Positions 16,553-25,961 of a stretch of DNA of 39,479 nucleotides are shown one piece after another (position 1 is the stretch's first letter; every line of letters begins with the position of its first letter). The translations under genes and the position numbers were made by a program. The stretch covers positions 1 through 39,479 of the forward strand of contig NZ_JBNAIK010000009.1 of assembly GCF_052048155.1 (NCBI RefSeq), in the 5' to 3' direction. The DNA comes from HIMB114 sp052048155 (lineage in GTDB: Bacteria; Pseudomonadota; Alphaproteobacteria; Pelagibacterales; Pelagibacteraceae). A model generated the notes under the pieces. The model saw only the letters and a list, made by a program, of their open reading frames with translations. It was not told the origin of the DNA and ran no database searches.

Positions 16553-18084
16553 TGATAACCAATTTATTATCGACTAGATCTTTATTAAAACAATTTCTTA
16601 CCTTTAATTTTTTTGTATTTTTAGTTTTAGGCTTTTTTACTTTTGTTTACTTTTTGGCAATCGAGCCTGAATTAATTAATCGAAAAAGTAAAAAACATCA
16701 AAATATAATAGAAAATATAAATTTAAATTTAAAAAATCAAAATATTGAGTCAGATGAAAACACATTAAAAAATTTTTTATTTAGATCAAAATTCATACTA
16801 GATGAAGTTGATCAAATTAGATTTTTTAAAATGAACAAAGATATTTTAGTCGATAGTTCAATTATTGATATAGATCGTACATCTTTATTTGTTACGGAAA
16901 GAATTGAAACACTCGGTATTAATGAAAAACTAAAGCAACAAGAAGATAATAAGAATTTCAATATCGTATCCGAAGTTAAATATAGTTTTTTAGATGAAGT
17001 TAATTCAAATGTTGATCAGAAGTTTTTTATTTCTTCTGAAAGTGTAAATAATAATTTAGTGATTCATACAAGCTCAATTCTTAAGTTGGCTGACAATAAT
17101 ATTATTATAACCGTCAGTGAGATATCGAATGAAATAAGTCTTGCTGTACAAGAGAGAAAAAATTTCGTCTTAAGATCGGCATTGATAGCAGCAATAGTGA
17201 TTATGATTTTTTCTCTATTTTTGAATAACTATATAATTAAACCTATTAGATCTTTAAATTCTTTTGCAAAAAAGATTTCTTACGATAACCCAAAAAGTAA
17301 TGAAAATTTAAATGTGGAATTTGATAAGCGCGATGATGAAATTGGCAATTTATCAAAATCATTGACTGATATGACAAATAAACTTTATCAGCGTATTGAA
17401 TTGGCAGAGAGATTTGCTTCAGATTTGACACATGAAATTAGAAATCCTCTAGCTTCATTAAAAGGTGCTTCAGATTTATTAAATCAAACAAAGGATGATA
17501 ATCAAAAAATTAAACTTTTAAAAATTTTATCAAATGATGTTGAGAGAATTGAAAGGTTAATAACTGATTATTCTCAAGTGCTAAAAGATGAGGCGTCTCA
17601 ATCAAGAGCTATTGCAAAAAATTTTGACCTTCTCCAGTTGATTGATAGCATTGTTGAAGATTTTAACTTAGATACAGTGAATCAAAAAAAGAATATCAAA
17701 TTTAATTTTAATAATAGTCAAAAATTAAAAAAAGCTGTAATATTTGGTATTGAAAGTCGTATTGAGCAGGTTATAGCGAATTTATTAGATAATGCAGTAT
17801 CATTTAGCCCTAATGATTCAGAAATTCTAATTAAAATAAATTTAGAAAAAAATAATTTTAAAATTTTAATTGAGGATCAAGGTCCTGGATTTGATAAAAA
17901 TAATTTAAATAAGGTTTTTGAAAGGTTTTATAGTGATAGACCAAACGAACAAAAAGGGGCACATTCAGGACTGGGTTTAAATATTGTTAAAAATATAATT
18001 GATTCTCATAAAGGTTTAATAAGCGTTTATAATAAAAAAGATAACTCTGGCGCTATAGTCGATATTTCTTTACCTTCTATTTAA
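16552..18084 (+). CDS. chvG: Sensor histidine kinase ChvG
   Basis: ChvG is the partner kinase of ChvI, an inner-membrane sensor with a periplasmic domain. Two hydrophobic helices at about 14-35 and 205-225 flank a periplasmic region of roughly 170 residues. A HAMP region (IKPIRSLNSFAKKISYD) follows, then the H-box THEIRNPLASLKGA with H294, N-box LLDNAVSFS, and G-boxes EDQGPGF and HSGLGLNIV. The 510-residue length is normal. In many alphaproteobacteria chvG is followed by hprK and PTS genes, but here ahcY comes next after 42 bases. That placement suggests loss or relocation of the PTS-regulatory genes. Confidence 0.92.
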   Translation: MITNLLSTRSLLKQFLTFNFFVFLVLGFFTFVYFLAIEPELINRKSKKHQNIIENINLNLKNQNIESDENTLKNFLFRSKFILDEVDQIRFFKMNKDILVDSSIIDIDRTSLFVTERIETLGINEKLKQQEDNKNFNIVSEVKYSFLDEVNSNVDQKFFISSESVNNNLVIHTSSILKLADNNIIITVSEISNEISLAVQERKNFVLRSALIAAIVIMIFSLFLNNYIIKPIRSLNSFAKKISYDNPKSNENLNVEFDKRDDEIGNLSKSLTDMTNKLYQRIELAERFASDLTHEIRNPLASLKGASDLLNQTKDDNQKIKLLKILSNDVERIERLITDYSQVLKDEASQSRAIAKNFDLLQLIDSIVEDFNLDTVNQKKNIKFNFNNSQKLKKAVIFGIESRIEQVIANLLDNAVSFSPNDSEILIKINLEKNNFKILIEDQGPGFDKNNLNKVFERFYSDRPNEQKGAHSGLGLNIVKNIIDSHKGLISVYNKKDNSGAIVDISLPSI

Positions 18085-18126
18085 TTCCTATTGATTAAAT
18101 TTTCCAATACTGTTAGTTGACCGCCA

Positions 18127-19413
18127 ATGACAGATTATAAAGTAAAAGATATTAATTTAGCTGATTTTGGAGATAAAGAAATTTCCCTAGCCGAGTCTGA
18201 GATGCCAGGTTTAATGGCCATAAGAGAAGAATATGGAAATTCAAAACCACTAAAAGGAGCAAATATTGTAGGATGTTTGCACATGACAATTCAAACAGCT
18301 GTTTTGATTGAAACTTTAGTTCATCTTGGAGCAAGTGTTAGATGGTCCTCTTGCAATATCTTTTCGACACAAGATCATGCTGCCGCTGCTATTGCTAGAA
18401 AAGGAATACCTGTTTTTGCTTGGAAAGGTGAAACGGAACAGGAATATTGGTGGTGCATTAAACAAACGATTGAAGGAAATAAAGATTGGAAGCCAAACAT
18501 GATTTTAGATGATGGTGGAGACCTTACCGCTTTAATGCATAAAGATTATAAAGAATTATTAAAAGATATTAAGGGTGTTTCAGAAGAAACAACAACTGGC
18601 GTTAAAGAGCTGAAAAAAATGGAAAAAGATGGAAGTCTTTTAATTCCAGCTTTTAACGTTAATGACTCAGTAACTAAATCTAAATTTGACAATTTGTATG
18701 GATGTCGAGAGAGTTTAGTTGATTCAATACGAAGAGCAACTGATGTTATGATGTCTGGTAAGGTTGCAATAGTTGCAGGTTTCGGTGATGTTGGAAAAGG
18801 TAGTGCAGCATCTTTACGTCAAGCTGGTGCACGAGTAATGGTTACAGAAACTGATCCAATATGCGCATTACAAGCATCAATGGAAGGTTACGAAGTTGTT
18901 TTAATGGATGAAATGATTGGTAATGCAGATATTGTTGTAACTGCAACGGGTAACAAAGATATTGTAACAGCAGATCATATGAGATCTATGAAAGATAGAT
19001 CTGTATTATGTAACATCGGTCATTTTGATAATGAAATTCAAGTTGATGCATTAAAAAATTATAAATGGAATGAAATTAAACCTCAGGTTCATGAAATAGA
19101 ATTTCCAAACAAAAAAAGAATTATATTATTAGCAGAAGGACGATTGGTAAATTTGGGCTGTGCCACAGGTCATCCAAGTTTTGTTATGAGTGCATCTTTT
19201 ACAAACCAAGTTATGGCACAAATCGAATTATGGAATAATCCTAATAAATATGAAAAGAAAGTTTATGTTTTACCAAAACATTTAGATGAAAAAGTTGCCG
19301 AGTTACACTTGGCAAAAGTTGGAGCAAAGTTAACTAAACTTTCAAATGATCAAGCTGATTATATAGGTGTCTCTCCACAAGGTCCTTTTAAAGGTGATGC
19401 TTATCGATACTAA
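18127..19413 (+). CDS. ahcY: S-adenosylhomocysteine hydrolase
   Basis: AhcY splits S-adenosylhomocysteine into adenosine and homocysteine, clearing the product inhibitor of methyltransferases. The NAD-binding motif GFGDVGKG lies at 218-225. The active-site segments FSTQDHAAAAIA, DDGGDLT, EETTTGV, NVNDSVTKSKFDN and the C-terminal YRY are all present. At 428 residues it lacks the roughly 40-residue insertion found in many proteobacterial enzymes: DDGGDLTALMHK runs almost directly into KGVSEETTTGV. It thus resembles the short, animal-like form. In other alphaproteobacteria ahcY often neighbours regB or chvIG, consistent with this locus. tsaE begins 3 bases later. Confidence 0.97.
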   Translation: MTDYKVKDINLADFGDKEISLAESEMPGLMAIREEYGNSKPLKGANIVGCLHMTIQTAVLIETLVHLGASVRWSSCNIFSTQDHAAAAIARKGIPVFAWKGETEQEYWWCIKQTIEGNKDWKPNMILDDGGDLTALMHKDYKELLKDIKGVSEETTTGVKELKKMEKDGSLLIPAFNVNDSVTKSKFDNLYGCRESLVDSIRRATDVMMSGKVAIVAGFGDVGKGSAASLRQAGARVMVTETDPICALQASMEGYEVVLMDEMIGNADIVVTATGNKDIVTADHMRSMKDRSVLCNIGHFDNEIQVDALKNYKWNEIKPQVHEIEFPNKKRIILLAEGRLVNLGCATGHPSFVMSASFTNQVMAQIELWNNPNKYEKKVYVLPKHLDEKVAELHLAKVGAKLTKLSNDQADYIGVSPQGPFKGDAYRY

Positions 19414-19416
19414 GCA

Positions 19417-19851
19417 ATGAGATGTGCTTTAAAAGATTTAAAGACGTTATCTTATAAAATCTCAAAAAAAGTAAAAATAGGTCACACAATTTATTTAAAG
19501 GGAAATTTAGGTACCGGAAAAACCACTCTGTCAAAGTTAATTATTAGTGAAATTTTTAAAAAAAATAAAAAAAAGTTACCCCAAGTAACCAGTCCAACTT
19601 TTAACATAGTCCAATACTACCCGGTCAAAAATAAACTAATTATAGCCCATTACGATTTATACCGACTTAAGAGTAAATTAGATCTAGAAAACATTGGTCT
19701 TTTTGAGTTAGAGGATAAGGTAATAAATATTATAGAATGGCCGGAATTAATTAAGAAAAAAAATATAAATCGTATAGAAATAAATTTAAAGCATACAAAA
19801 TTAAAAAACGAACGTGACATTAAAATCAAATATTTTGGAAAAACTAAATAA
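19417..19851 (+). CDS. tsaE: tRNA threonylcarbamoyladenosine biosynthesis ATPase TsaE
   Basis: TsaE is the ATPase partner of TsaB/TsaD in forming t6A at position 37 of ANN-decoding tRNAs. Walker A is GNLGTGKTT at 29-37, followed by SPTFNIVQYY, HYDLYRL and the closing IEWPEL, all diagnostic for the family. The length of 144 residues is normal. It begins 3 bases after ahcY and overlaps the following kinase frame by 38 bases. The order tsaE, kinase and nucleotidyltransferase is common in alphaproteobacteria. Confidence 0.93.
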   Translation: MRCALKDLKTLSYKISKKVKIGHTIYLKGNLGTGKTTLSKLIISEIFKKNKKKLPQVTSPTFNIVQYYPVKNKLIIAHYDLYRLKSKLDLENIGLFELEDKVINIIEWPELIKKKNINRIEINLKHTKLKNERDIKIKYFGKTK

Positions 19852-20758
19852 TGAAATTTATTTAGTTGCTGGTGATGCGTCACCAAGAAAGTTTTATCGT
19901 TTTAAAAATAAGAAAAAACAAATTTTAGTTTATTGCAAGAAGGATAAAAAAAATAATTTAGAAAATTATTCAAAGATAAATGAATTTTTAATTAGCAATA
20001 AAATTAAAGCACCTAAAACAATAAAAAAAAATGTAAAAAATAATTTTATTATTATTGAAGATTTAGGGAACGATTTAGTAAAAAATGTCATTAAAAAAAA
20101 TAAAGTTAATCATTTTAAAAATGTAATTGATGAGCTTGTAAAATTACAAAAAATTAAACTAAAAAAAAATTTACCTAAATATTCTATGAAATTATTACAT
20201 AAAGAAATGAATTTGTTTTATGAATGGTATTTACCAGAATTTTTTTCCAAGAAGAAAATAAGAGAAATTCAAAAAACAATAAATAATTGTTTTCTAAAGT
20301 TACTCAAAAAAACTACAAAATCTAATAAAGTTTTTGTTCATAGAGATTTTCATATCGAAAACTTAATTATTCATAATAAAAAAATTGCCTTTTTAGATAC
20401 ACAAGATGCTGTAATTGGTCATCCTGCTTATGACCTTATGTCTCTAGTAGATGATGTTAGGGCAAATATAAGTCAAAGTGATCAGTCCAAATTAATAAAA
20501 TATTATTTTAAAAAAACAAAAAATAAACAAAATGATTTTCTATTCGATTTTCACATACTCTCAATTCAAAGGCTTTTAAAAATTTTGGGTATTTTTTTAA
20601 GATTGTATCGACGTGATCATAAAGAAAAATATTTAAAATATTTACCAAGAACTTGGTCCCTTTTAAAGTTAAGATTAAAGCATAATGAATTAAAAGAATT
20701 AAACTTGATATTCAAAAAATATTTTTCTAACAAAATTATCCGAAAAAAATGGAAATAA
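19814..20758 (+). CDS. amgK: Sugar kinase AmgK (MurNAc/GlcNAc anomeric kinase)
   Basis: An aminoglycoside-phosphotransferase-fold kinase. Together with the next gene it fits AmgK, which phosphorylates recycled N-acetylmuramic acid at the anomeric carbon. The catalytic loop is VHRDFHIENL (H176, D178). The metal-binding aspartate follows in LDTQDAVIGHPAYDLMSL, close to the form seen in AmgK. It has 314 residues. The GTG start at 19814 lies inside tsaE; the next reasonable initiator would be a TTG nine bases before the NNEIYLVAGDASPRKFYRF segment, so the true N terminus may be a few residues shorter. It overlaps murU by 10 bases. Other APH-fold kinases cannot be excluded, but the pairing with MurU makes this the best call. 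Confidence 0.82.
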   Translation: MTLKSNILEKLNNEIYLVAGDASPRKFYRFKNKKKQILVYCKKDKKNNLENYSKINEFLISNKIKAPKTIKKNVKNNFIIIEDLGNDLVKNVIKKNKVNHFKNVIDELVKLQKIKLKKNLPKYSMKLLHKEMNLFYEWYLPEFFSKKKIREIQKTINNCFLKLLKKTTKSNKVFVHRDFHIENLIIHNKKIAFLDTQDAVIGHPAYDLMSLVDDVRANISQSDQSKLIKYYFKKTKNKQNDFLFDFHILSIQRLLKILGIFLRLYRRDHKEKYLKYLPRTWSLLKLRLKHNELKELNLIFKKYFSNKIIRKKWK

Positions 20759-21435
20759 ATAAAGCAATAATTTTATGCGCTGGTTTTGGTAAACGTGTTT
20801 TGCCACTAACCAATACAACTCCTAAACCTTTATTAACTATTAATAATATTCCACTAATTGAATATTCAATTAAGATTTTGAAAGAACTTGGTGTAAATGA
20901 GATTGCAGTTAATGTTCATCATTTAAAACAAAAAATTTCTAGCTATATAAATAAAAATCACCCTGATATTAAAGTTTTTGAAGAAGAAGTTATTTTAGAT
21001 ACAGGTGGCGCATTAGTAAATGCCAAGCATTTTTTATCCGACGATTATTTTCTTGTTCTAAATTCTGATACTGTTTGGCAAAAAAATTATATTTTAGATA
21101 TGAAAATTTTAATTAAAAAAACTATACAAAAAAATTTTTTAGCAGGATTGCTTTTAGCAAGAAAAGGTAAGAGTTTTGACCCTAATTTAAATGCAGATTT
21201 TTCAATTGAAAATGACTTTTTAACAAATAAAAAAAATTATATTTATACAGGGTTTCAGATCTTAAACTCCTCATTATTAAAAAATAAAGAGGTAACGCCA
21301 TTTTCAGTAAAAGAGATATGGGACCATTTAGTAGAAAAGAAGCAAATTACGGGGGAAGTTTTCGAGCAGACTTTTTATCATACAACAGATTTAGAAATTT
21401 ATAATAAGCTAAAAAATAAGGATATTATTTTTTAA
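20749..21435 (+). CDS. murU: N-acetylmuramate-1-phosphate uridylyltransferase MurU
   Basis: A 228-residue nucleotidyltransferase that would turn MurNAc-1-phosphate into UDP-MurNAc, bypassing GlcNAc-based synthesis and MurA/MurB. The N terminus AIILCAGFGKRVLPLT with PKPLL (K26) is the sugar-nucleotide transferase signature. LNSDTVW supplies the metal aspartate and LDTGGALVNAK the sugar-binding region. The short length matches MurU better than RmlA/GalU-type enzymes. Linkage to AmgK is the known arrangement for this recycling route in Pseudomonas, Caulobacter and relatives. Its end overlaps gpmA on the other strand by 11 bases. Confidence 0.85.
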   Translation: MEINKAIILCAGFGKRVLPLTNTTPKPLLTINNIPLIEYSIKILKELGVNEIAVNVHHLKQKISSYINKNHPDIKVFEEEVILDTGGALVNAKHFLSDDYFLVLNSDTVWQKNYILDMKILIKKTIQKNFLAGLLLARKGKSFDPNLNADFSIENDFLTNKKNYIYTGFQILNSSLLKNKEVTPFSVKEIWDHLVEKKQITGEVFEQTFYHTTDLEIYNKLKNKDIIF

Positions 21436-22147
21436 CAATAAATTCTTTGGCGCGAGCTTTATCTAAATATCTATATTCTTTAAGATCTAAATTTCGATCA
21501 AATTGAATTTGAATTGGATTCCCAGTTGGTATCTCTAATTTAACAATCATTTCATCAGAAATTTCAAAAATTTTTTTGCATAATGCGCGCAAACTATTTC
21601 CATGGGCTGAGATTAAAATATTTTCAGATTTTTTTAGTAATGGTTCAATATTTTCTAAATAATAAGGCACAGTTCTATTATATGTATCTTTAAGTGACTC
21701 AGAATCTGGAATTAAATTTGGGTCAATACCCTTATAAATCTCAGAGTTTACAGGGTGAGCAGGGTCACTTCTATCTTGTGGAGGAGGAGGAATATCATAA
21801 CTTCTTCTCCAGATCATAACTTGTTCCTTTCCGTGTTTTTTTGCAGTTTCTTCTTTATTCAGGCCTTGTAGACCTCCATAGTGCCTTTCGTTAAGTTGCC
21901 ATGCTTTCGTGACGTGAGGAATATTAATCTCTGAAGATTTTAAAATTGTTTCAAAAGTTTTTATGGCTCTAGTTTGAAAAGAAGTAAAACCATAATTAAA
22001 TTTAAGACCAAGTTCTTTTATAAGCAGACCAGCTTTATCAGCTTCTTCTAGACCTTTTTTTGTAAGATCAGCGTCGTACCAACCAGTGAATCTATTCTCT
22101 AAATTCCATTGACTTTGACCATGACGAATTAGAATAAGATTTATCAT
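21425..22147 (-). CDS. gpmA: 2,3-bisphosphoglycerate-dependent phosphoglycerate mutase
   Basis: Interconverts 3- and 2-phosphoglycerate in glycolysis and gluconeogenesis. The N-terminal signature LILIRHGQSQWNLENRFTGW includes the phosphohistidine H9. Later come ERHYGGLQGLNK, the second catalytic histidine in ISAHGNSLRAL, and EIPTGNPIQ. I place the start at 22147, which gives a 240-residue protein of usual length; the upstream in-frame ATG at 22183 would add a 12-residue tail foreign to the family. It is divergent from cutA and converges with murU (11-base overlap). Confidence 0.94.
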   Translation of the reverse strand: MINLILIRHGQSQWNLENRFTGWYDADLTKKGLEEADKAGLLIKELGLKFNYGFTSFQTRAIKTFETILKSSEINIPHVTKAWQLNERHYGGLQGLNKEETAKKHGKEQVMIWRRSYDIPPPPQDRSDPAHPVNSEIYKGIDPNLIPDSESLKDTYNRTVPYYLENIEPLLKKSENILISAHGNSLRALCKKIFEISDEMIVKLEIPTGNPIQIQFDRNLDLKEYRYLDKARAKEFIVKK

Positions 22148-22175
22148 TAAATTGTTATTATGATAGATAATCAAA

Positions 22176-22490
22176 ATGAGCAATTATAAATTGTTATACA
22201 TTACTTGTGGATCAAAATTAGAAGCAAATAAAATTGGTAAATTTTTAGTTAAAAATAAACTGGCTGCATGTACTAATATTATCCCAAACATCCAATCAAT
22301 TTTTAAATGGAATAATAAAGTTAAATCATCAAAGGAATATATTTTGATTGGAAAAACACAAAAAAAGAATATTAAAAAAATTATTAAGAGTGTTAAGAGT
22401 CAACATTCCTATGATTGTCCATGTATTCTTTTTTTCAATATCGATTCAGGAAGCAACACATTTTTAAAATGGATCTCAAAAAATTCTTAA
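22176..22490 (+). CDS. cutA: CutA-like divalent-cation tolerance protein
   Basis: A small trimeric ferredoxin-like-fold protein of the CutA1 family. The family is linked to copper/divalent-cation tolerance, but its biochemical role is unsettled. Seen here are LYITCGSKLEANKIG, NKLAACTNIIPNIQSIFKW, SSKEYILIGKT, HSYDCPCI and the closing FLKWI, which match the family order. The 104 residues are typical. The VanZ-like gene begins within its last 22 bases in another frame, suggesting coupled translation. Confidence 0.88.
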   Translation: MSNYKLLYITCGSKLEANKIGKFLVKNKLAACTNIIPNIQSIFKWNNKVKSSKEYILIGKTQKKNIKKIIKSVKSQHSYDCPCILFFNIDSGSNTFLKWISKNS

Positions 22491-22849
22491 ATTTTTATAA
22501 ATTTTTATTTTTAATATGGTTTTTGTTCATCTTAGTAGTGTCTATTTATCCTGGAAATTTAATAGGTTTAGTTTTAAAGGGTGACCCAACTACGTATCCA
22601 GGCGGTGATAAGCTAAGTCATTTTATTTCTTATTTTTTTTTAGGTTTATTGGCATTTTTATCTTTTGATAAAAATAGAAAATTCAAATCTATAGTTTTAT
22701 TTTTAATTATATTTTCCGTACTAATGGAAGTATTGCATCTATATATCCCAAACCGTTTTTATGAAAATTTAGATTTAATCATGAACTTTTTGGGTTTAGC
22801 TGTTGGATTATTTTTATTTAAATTAAAAGATTTAAAAAAACTAATTTAA
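22469..22849 (+). CDS. VanZ-like small membrane protein
   Basis: A 126-residue protein with about four hydrophobic helices: 10-27, 53-66, 72-86 and 100-115 by eye. The segment GGDKLSHFISYFFLGLLAF with its internal D-K-x-x-H and the following LMEVLHLYIPNR are the signature of VanZ-like proteins, whose general function is unknown beyond a link to teicoplanin resistance in VanZ itself. I start at the ATG at 22469 because the upstream extension to 22415 only mirrors cutA in another frame. It converges with the RND pump gene with a gap of one base. Confidence 0.8.
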   Translation: MDLKKFLNFYKFLFLIWFLFILVVSIYPGNLIGLVLKGDPTTYPGGDKLSHFISYFFLGLLAFLSFDKNRKFKSIVLFLIIFSVLMEVLHLYIPNRFYENLDLIMNFLGLAVGLFLFKLKDLKKLI

Positions 22850-22850
22850 A

Positions 22851-25800
22851 TTATTTTACTGTTTTAAGTTGCTTTTGTAGCTCAATTTCAACAGCATCTA
22901 TTCTTTGAGTATTTCTTCCAATTAACAAGTAAATTGTAGGGATGACGTATAACGTAAAGAAAGTAGAAAAAATCATTCCTGAGAATATAACTACTCCAAC
23001 CGTTAATCTGCTTGCTTCTCCAGGACCGGATCCAACAATAAGAGGAACAACTCCTGCAATTGTAGATAATGAAGTCATAAGAATTGGTCTTAGCCTTATT
23101 TTTGCAGCTTCTAAAATTGCTTTTTCAATATCCTTACCCTCAGCCCTCAACTGGTTAGCAAATTCAACAATAAGAATTCCATTTTTAGCAGCAAGACCTA
23201 TCAAAATAATTAAACCTATCTGACTGTAGATATTTAATGAGCTACCAGCAACAAGGAGTCCAATGATGCCACCAAAGATTGCTAGTGGAACTGTCAGCAT
23301 AATAGTTAGTGGATGTTTCCAGCTTTCAAATTGTGCCGCCATAGATAGATAAGCAGTTACTAATGCAAGAACAAAAATAAGGTAAATTCCAACGTTTGTT
23401 TTCTTATACTCTTCAGACTCTCCCTTGTAATCGACACGAACTTCTGCTGGGAGTTTTTCTTTTACAATATTATTTAAATATTCTAGTGCTTCTCCAATAG
23501 TATAATCACCCACTAATCGAGCTGAAATAGTTACTGCCTTTTGCCTTTGATATCTGCTTAAAAAAGGTGCTGCTGCACTTTCTGATATTTTTATTACATT
23601 TGATAGTGGTATTAGTTTTTTTGTAATATCTGATCTGACATAAACTTTATTTAAGTTTGATGGCTCTGTTCTGTCTTTCAAATCACCTTGTAAGACTATT
23701 GAATATTCTTTTCCATTATTTGTAAATTTTGTAACTTGCCTAGAGCCAAAAATAGTTTCCATTGTTCTTCCAATTTGTTCGATTGAAACTCCAAGATCTG
23801 CTGCTTTTTCATTATTAATTTCTACTTTTAACTCCGGTTTAGTTAATTCATAATCGTCACTTATATTTATAATTCTTCCATTTTTTCTGGCTTCTCTTTT
23901 TAAAATATTTTTCCATTCCTCAAGTTTTTCATAAGTGCTTCCTAATAAAACAAATTGAATAGGCTTTTCAACGCCGCCACCTCTAATTGATTGAGGCATA
24001 ACAGGAAAAGCTCGTACACCTGGAACAGATGATATGATACCAAATGACTCTCTTAAAATTTGTTGTCCGCTTCGTTTTCTTTCTGCCCAATCTTCCAAAA
24101 GAACAATGATAAATGCTGAATTTAGCTGTTTACTTCTCTTTCCAAATCCAGGCACTCTTAATAACAATCTTCTAATTTCACCTTTTCCAACTTTTGGTAA
24201 AAATTTGCTCTCAATATCCAAAGCTTTTTCAGAGGTATAATTAAATCCAGAACCTTCAGGTGCTTGGATAATAACAAAAAACACTCCTCTATCTTCTTTA
24301 GGAAGCAATTCTTTTTTAGTAAAATTAAATAAAATAATAATACTGACTAGAATTGTTCCTAAAAAAACAAATATACTCTTTTTTCTTTTGAGCATGAAAT
24401 GAAGTGTTTCCTCATAAAATTTTTGAAAAGCTTGCAAGTATTTTTCAAACTTTAAAATAAACTTAGGTTTTTTTTTGCTCGTTTTTAAAAACTTTGATCC
24501 AATCATTGGCGATAAACTTAAAGCTACAAAACTTGAAATAATGACTGCAAATGAAAGAGTTAAAGCCATTTCAGAAAATAGTTTACCAATTAAGCCTTTG
24601 ATAAATACAAGAGGTAAAAATACTGATACTAAGACAACAGTAGTAGCAATGATTGCAAACGCAACTTGCTTTGATCCGCGATAAGCAGCGACTAATGCTG
24701 TTTCACCTTTTTCCAGTCTTCTTGAAATATTTTCACCCATCACAATGGCATCATCAACTACTATTCCAATAGCCAAAACGAGAGCCATTAGTGTAAATAA
24801 ATTTAAAGTAAAACCAGCAAGATAAATTGCTAGAAAAGTTGAAATAAGCGCTACAGGTATTGCAACTGCTGGAATAATTACGCCGGTTATGTTTCCTAAA
24901 AACAGATAAATAATTAAAACAACTAATATAACGGCAATAAATAGTGTCTTATATACTTCGCCAATTGCTGCTTCTATGTATGTTGACCTATCAAATGATA
25001 CCGTAAGTGTTGAGTCTTCAGGTAGGGAAGGTTCTATTTCTTTAATCTTTTTTTTAACTGCTCTAGCTACCTCAATAGTGTTTGCAGTTGATTGCTGATA
25101 GATACCAATACCGACAGTTTGATTTCCATTGCCTTTAAATAGTGTACTAGAATTTAAAGCGCCAAATTCTAATCTAGCAATATCACCCAGTTTAATTAAT
25201 GATCCATCTCCAGCTCTTTTAAGTACAAGGTCTTTGTAATCTTGAAGTTTTTTGTAAGCTTTCTCAACTTTAATTACAAGATCTACATATTTAGACTCAA
25301 TCTTACCTGCAGGGAATTCTACATTTTCTTTTTTAAGAATTGATTCAAGTTCTAAGACAGTAATATTTCTTGCAGCCATTGCAATTGGATCTAGCCAAAC
25401 TCTTAAAGAAAATTCTCTTTCACCACCTAATCTAATATTTCCAACACCAGGAACGGTTGAGAATAAATCTTTTAAATATCGATCTGCATAATCTGTAAGT
25501 TCAAGATCTGACATGCTTGGACTTTGGAAAGCAAGCCACATCGTTGTAGTCCTAGCAGCAGACGATTTATAAATTTCTGGAGGCTCTGCGCCTTCAGGCA
25601 GATTATCAACTATTCTTGCAATTTTTTCTCTTACATCGTTTGCGGCAGTATCTAAATCAACATCTAAATCAAATTCTAAAGTAATAGATGATCGTCCATC
25701 TTCACTTGTTGAGTCAATCGTAACAATTCCTGGTGTTCCACCAATTCGATCTTCTATTTTTTGAGTAATTTGAGTATCAATAATCGTTGCTGATGCTCCT

Positions 25801-25955
25801 GTATAATCAGTTCTGATATTTACTTTTGCAGAGTCAACATCTGGCAATTCCCTTAAGGGAATTTTATTAAAAGTGACCAATCCAAAAATAACGAGCACAA
25901 GGCTCATCACTGTAGCCACGACTGGCCTTTTAATAGAAAGATCTGTCAAATACAT
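22851..25955 (-). CDS. RND efflux pump inner-membrane transporter (AcrB/MexF-like)
   Basis: A full-length 1034-residue hydrophobe/amphiphile efflux-type RND transporter. It opens MYLTDLSIKRPVVATVMSLV, followed by KIPLRELPDVDSAKVNI, typical of the family. The proton-relay aspartate pair is present in GIVVDDAIVMGENI. Twelve transmembrane helices and two large periplasmic loops are evident from hydrophobicity. It follows its adaptor gene by 6 bases. No TolC-type outer-membrane channel is encoded nearby. Substrates cannot be read from the sequence. The adaptor beside it is unusual, so the complex may not be a classical tripartite drug pump. Confidence 0.93.
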   Translation of the reverse strand: MYLTDLSIKRPVVATVMSLVLVIFGLVTFNKIPLRELPDVDSAKVNIRTDYTGASATIIDTQITQKIEDRIGGTPGIVTIDSTSEDGRSSITLEFDLDVDLDTAANDVREKIARIVDNLPEGAEPPEIYKSSAARTTTMWLAFQSPSMSDLELTDYADRYLKDLFSTVPGVGNIRLGGEREFSLRVWLDPIAMAARNITVLELESILKKENVEFPAGKIESKYVDLVIKVEKAYKKLQDYKDLVLKRAGDGSLIKLGDIARLEFGALNSSTLFKGNGNQTVGIGIYQQSTANTIEVARAVKKKIKEIEPSLPEDSTLTVSFDRSTYIEAAIGEVYKTLFIAVILVVLIIYLFLGNITGVIIPAVAIPVALISTFLAIYLAGFTLNLFTLMALVLAIGIVVDDAIVMGENISRRLEKGETALVAAYRGSKQVAFAIIATTVVLVSVFLPLVFIKGLIGKLFSEMALTLSFAVIISSFVALSLSPMIGSKFLKTSKKKPKFILKFEKYLQAFQKFYEETLHFMLKRKKSIFVFLGTILVSIIILFNFTKKELLPKEDRGVFFVIIQAPEGSGFNYTSEKALDIESKFLPKVGKGEIRRLLLRVPGFGKRSKQLNSAFIIVLLEDWAERKRSGQQILRESFGIISSVPGVRAFPVMPQSIRGGGVEKPIQFVLLGSTYEKLEEWKNILKREARKNGRIINISDDYELTKPELKVEINNEKAADLGVSIEQIGRTMETIFGSRQVTKFTNNGKEYSIVLQGDLKDRTEPSNLNKVYVRSDITKKLIPLSNVIKISESAAAPFLSRYQRQKAVTISARLVGDYTIGEALEYLNNIVKEKLPAEVRVDYKGESEEYKKTNVGIYLIFVLALVTAYLSMAAQFESWKHPLTIMLTVPLAIFGGIIGLLVAGSSLNIYSQIGLIILIGLAAKNGILIVEFANQLRAEGKDIEKAILEAAKIRLRPILMTSLSTIAGVVPLIVGSGPGEASRLTVGVVIFSGMIFSTFFTLYVIPTIYLLIGRNTQRIDAVEIELQKQLKTVK

Positions 25956-25961
25956 AGAAGT

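Noticed and set aside
18085..18126. SAH riboswitch before ahcY
   Set aside because: The gap is only 42 bases and shows no GC-rich pseudoknot core; too short for the known motif.
22148..22183. Upstream start of gpmA giving a 12-residue N-terminal extension
   Set aside because: The extension is unlike the family and would overlap the start of divergent cutA; the ATG at 22147 gives the normal N terminus.
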